Assembly (NCBI RefSeq): GCF_040760005.1
Contig: NZ_CP099760.1
Location: 3,467,501-3,531,500, forward strand
DNA from: Pseudomonas sp. stari2
GTDB lineage: Bacteria; Pseudomonadota; Gammaproteobacteria; Pseudomonadales; Pseudomonadaceae
Reading direction: 5' to 3'
DNA length: 64,000 nucleotides
The translations under genes were made by a program, and so were the position numbers. This document shows, piece by piece, positions 62,853-64,000 of this stretch (within the stretch, counting starts at the first letter, position 1; each line of letters opens with the position of its first letter). The notes beneath the pieces were generated by a model. The model saw only the letters and a list, made by a program, of their open reading frames with translations. It made no database searches and was not told the DNA's origin.

Positions 62853-63115
62853 ACGACTCGGGATCGCGGCACTGAATGAGTTGCCGAGTGTTGCGCAAGA
62901 TCCGAGCGCAACCCGGCGATCAGGCCGTTGATTTCGCGACAGCTGTTCAAGTGACTGGCATCGATGCCACTCACCAGCAGCTCAACCTGATCGGTCTGGT
63001 GATCGCCATACACCTTGACGGTCATCGACAGATCCGGGGACAGCGTGCACTGGCAGCGTTTTGGTAGAAAGCTGCTTTCTATGATGTTGCGGAGTTCCAA
63101 GGCAGACAGAAACAT
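62849..63115 (-). CDS. DUF1652 family protein
   Basis: An 88-residue DUF1652 protein with a typical start: MFLSALELRNIIESSFLPKR, then CQCTLSPDLSMTVKVYGD and INGLIAGLRSDL. The ATG at 63115 has AAGGAGAGG upstream, which decides it over longer frames. It is a paralogue of the protein at 1265-1537 but closer to the family core. Function unknown. Confidence 0.87.
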   Translation of the reverse strand: MFLSALELRNIIESSFLPKRCQCTLSPDLSMTVKVYGDHQTDQVELLVSGIDASHLNSCREINGLIAGLRSDLAQHSATHSVPRSRVV

Positions 63116-63323
63116 GGCGAAACCTCTCCTTACTGTGAGACTGCCAATCAAGTATTCACGTCGACCGTTGCCACGGCTTCCCACGGGTGTATCCCCGCTG
63201 AATCCTTGGGTGTGACTAGCGGCTGTGATGCGAAATGCCCATTGGAGTGTAGGCGCCCGAACTCGGTGCACCGCACCAAATCGACGCATAAAACGTGCCT
63301 TTCATCGGGTCGCATTCACCTTC

Positions 63324-63427
63324 TTGCAAATCAATGGCTTGGCAAAAAGACAGGCAACTGGCCAGTTGCAAAATGCAAGATTCGATTGTGCAGGCACTGC
63401 AATTTGCAAGCGGCTGGCGGTTTGCAT
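63324..63427 (+). repeat. Cluster of TTGCA(A) motifs upstream of ecotin
   Basis: TTGCAAA (63324-63330), TTGCAAAATGCAA (63366-63378), TGCAATTTGCAAG (63398-63410) and TTTGCATT (63421-63428) occur within about 105 bases just before the ecotin gene. The spacings are irregular. It may be a multi-site operator. Confidence 0.5.
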
Positions 63428-63486
63428 TCATCGCCCATGGCAGTGAGAATGCCCGTCAACCAACGTACACCCGCCAGGAGGCTTCA

Positions 63487-63972
63487 ATGGGAAATTTCAC
63501 TGTTTACGCGACGGCCGGCCTGATGCTCGCGAGCGTCTCCACCCTCACCCACGCCGCCAAACTTGAAGACACGGCGCCCTACCCTAAAGCCGAAGCGGGC
63601 TTCACCCGCCAGGTCATTCACCTGCCGCAACAGGCCCAGGAAGACAACTTCAAAGTCGAAATCCTCGCCGGCAAGACCCTCGAGGTGGACTGCAACCGCC
63701 AGCGCCTGGGCGGCACCCTCGAAGAGAAAAACCTCGAAGGCTGGGGCTATCCGTTCTACCGCCTCGAGAAAGTCAGCGGCCCGATGAGCACGCTGATGGC
63801 TTGTCCGCCCGGCACTCAGAAAAAACGCGCGTTCGTACCAGTGATCGGTGACGGCTTCACCGTGCGTTACAACAGCAAGCTGCCGATCGTGGTTTACGCA
63901 CCGACGGATGTCGAAGTGCGCTATCGCATTTGGTCGGCTTCGGACAAGGTTGGCGTTGCCATTCCCGAGTAA
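63487..63972 (+). CDS. eco: Ecotin, periplasmic serine protease inhibitor
   Basis: A 161-residue protein with a signal peptide (cleavage after THAA, about 24) and the ecotin fold. The reactive loop is STLMACPPG with P1 Met104. Its disulfide partner set is Cys69 (LEVDCNRQ) and Cys106, as in E. coli ecotin. The N-terminal strand [18 protein letters not shown] and the C-terminal [14 protein letters not shown] are family hallmarks. It inhibits trypsin-, chymotrypsin- and elastase-like proteases, including neutrophil elastase. CAGGAGG precedes the ATG at ideal spacing. A GGAG-TTG pair at 63981-63995 may begin the next gene, but too little is visible to call it. Confidence 0.95.
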   Translation: MGNFTVYATAGLMLASVSTLTHAAKLEDTAPYPKAEAGFTRQVIHLPQQAQEDNFKVEILAGKTLEVDCNRQRLGGTLEEKNLEGWGYPFYRLEKVSGPMSTLMACPPGTQKKRAFVPVIGDGFTVRYNSKLPIVVYAPTDVEVRYRIWSASDKVGVAIPE

Positions 63973-64000
63973 CTGGCCAAGGAGCATCGGCATTGATTAC

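Noticed and set aside
63391..63410. Sigma-54 promoter (GGCAC...TTGCA) upstream of ecotin
   Set aside because: The distance between the GG and GC elements is 11 bases rather than the required 10.

Overview
The window reads as chromosomal DNA of a Pseudomonas of the fluorescens group. Most coding sequence is about 60% G+C. The mannitol operon has the order mtlR, then mtlEFGKDYZ, as described in P. fluorescens. The mexS/mexT and mexEF-oprN efflux genes are close to their P. aeruginosa counterparts, and several small families typical of Pseudomonas (DUF1652, DUF2790) are present. I saw no tRNA, rRNA, CRISPR array, insertion sequence or prophage.

Layout. 0-10 kb is mainly housekeeping: an oxidoreductase fragment, a SnoaL-AraC regulator, a UvrD-type helicase, a pirin, phosphoglucomutase, and a MocR-type regulator lying behind an unrecognised 487-residue gene. 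10-21.6 kb is the MexS/MexT-controlled MexEF-OprN efflux locus. Here mexT and mexE are separated by about 3 kb holding an MFS exporter, an unknown gene and two small zinc-ribbon membrane proteins. 21.6-25 kb encodes an AaeAB-like efflux set (FUSC, DUF1656, HlyD). 25-36.6 kb is a signalling hub: a TPR protein, a KaiC-like double ATPase translationally coupled to a hybrid histidine kinase, two stand-alone receivers, a REC-kinase, a CheB, a CheR and a very large CHASE3/GAF hybrid kinase with three receivers. 36.7-38.5 kb holds a glycosyltransferase and the decayed remnant of a PI-PLC-like gene. 38.6-48 kb is mannitol/polyol uptake and catabolism: an ABC importer, the dehydrogenase, and two sugar kinases that feed fructose 6-phosphate and xylulose 5-phosphate into central metabolism.

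48.7-61.3 kb is the most unusual part. After an OprD-type porin comes an orphan type VI secretion VgrG island with no core apparatus genes in view. Two VgrG spikes are nearly identical over about 631 residues and then switch to unrelated tails. The first spike has a transthyretin/Ig-like tail and is followed by a putative lytic-transglycosylase effector and a periplasmic immunity candidate. The second has a short Cys-rich tail and is followed by a DUF4123 adaptor, a 1183-residue LysM-headed effector candidate and a Sel1-type immunity candidate. The 3' end of that large gene and the immunity gene are clearly AT-richer than everything around them, which suggests a horizontally exchanged toxin-tip and immunity module.

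61.3-64 kb holds small conserved Pseudomonas proteins and ecotin, a periplasmic protease inhibitor. All functional calls rest on reading the sequence and on recalled family knowledge; no database search was run.
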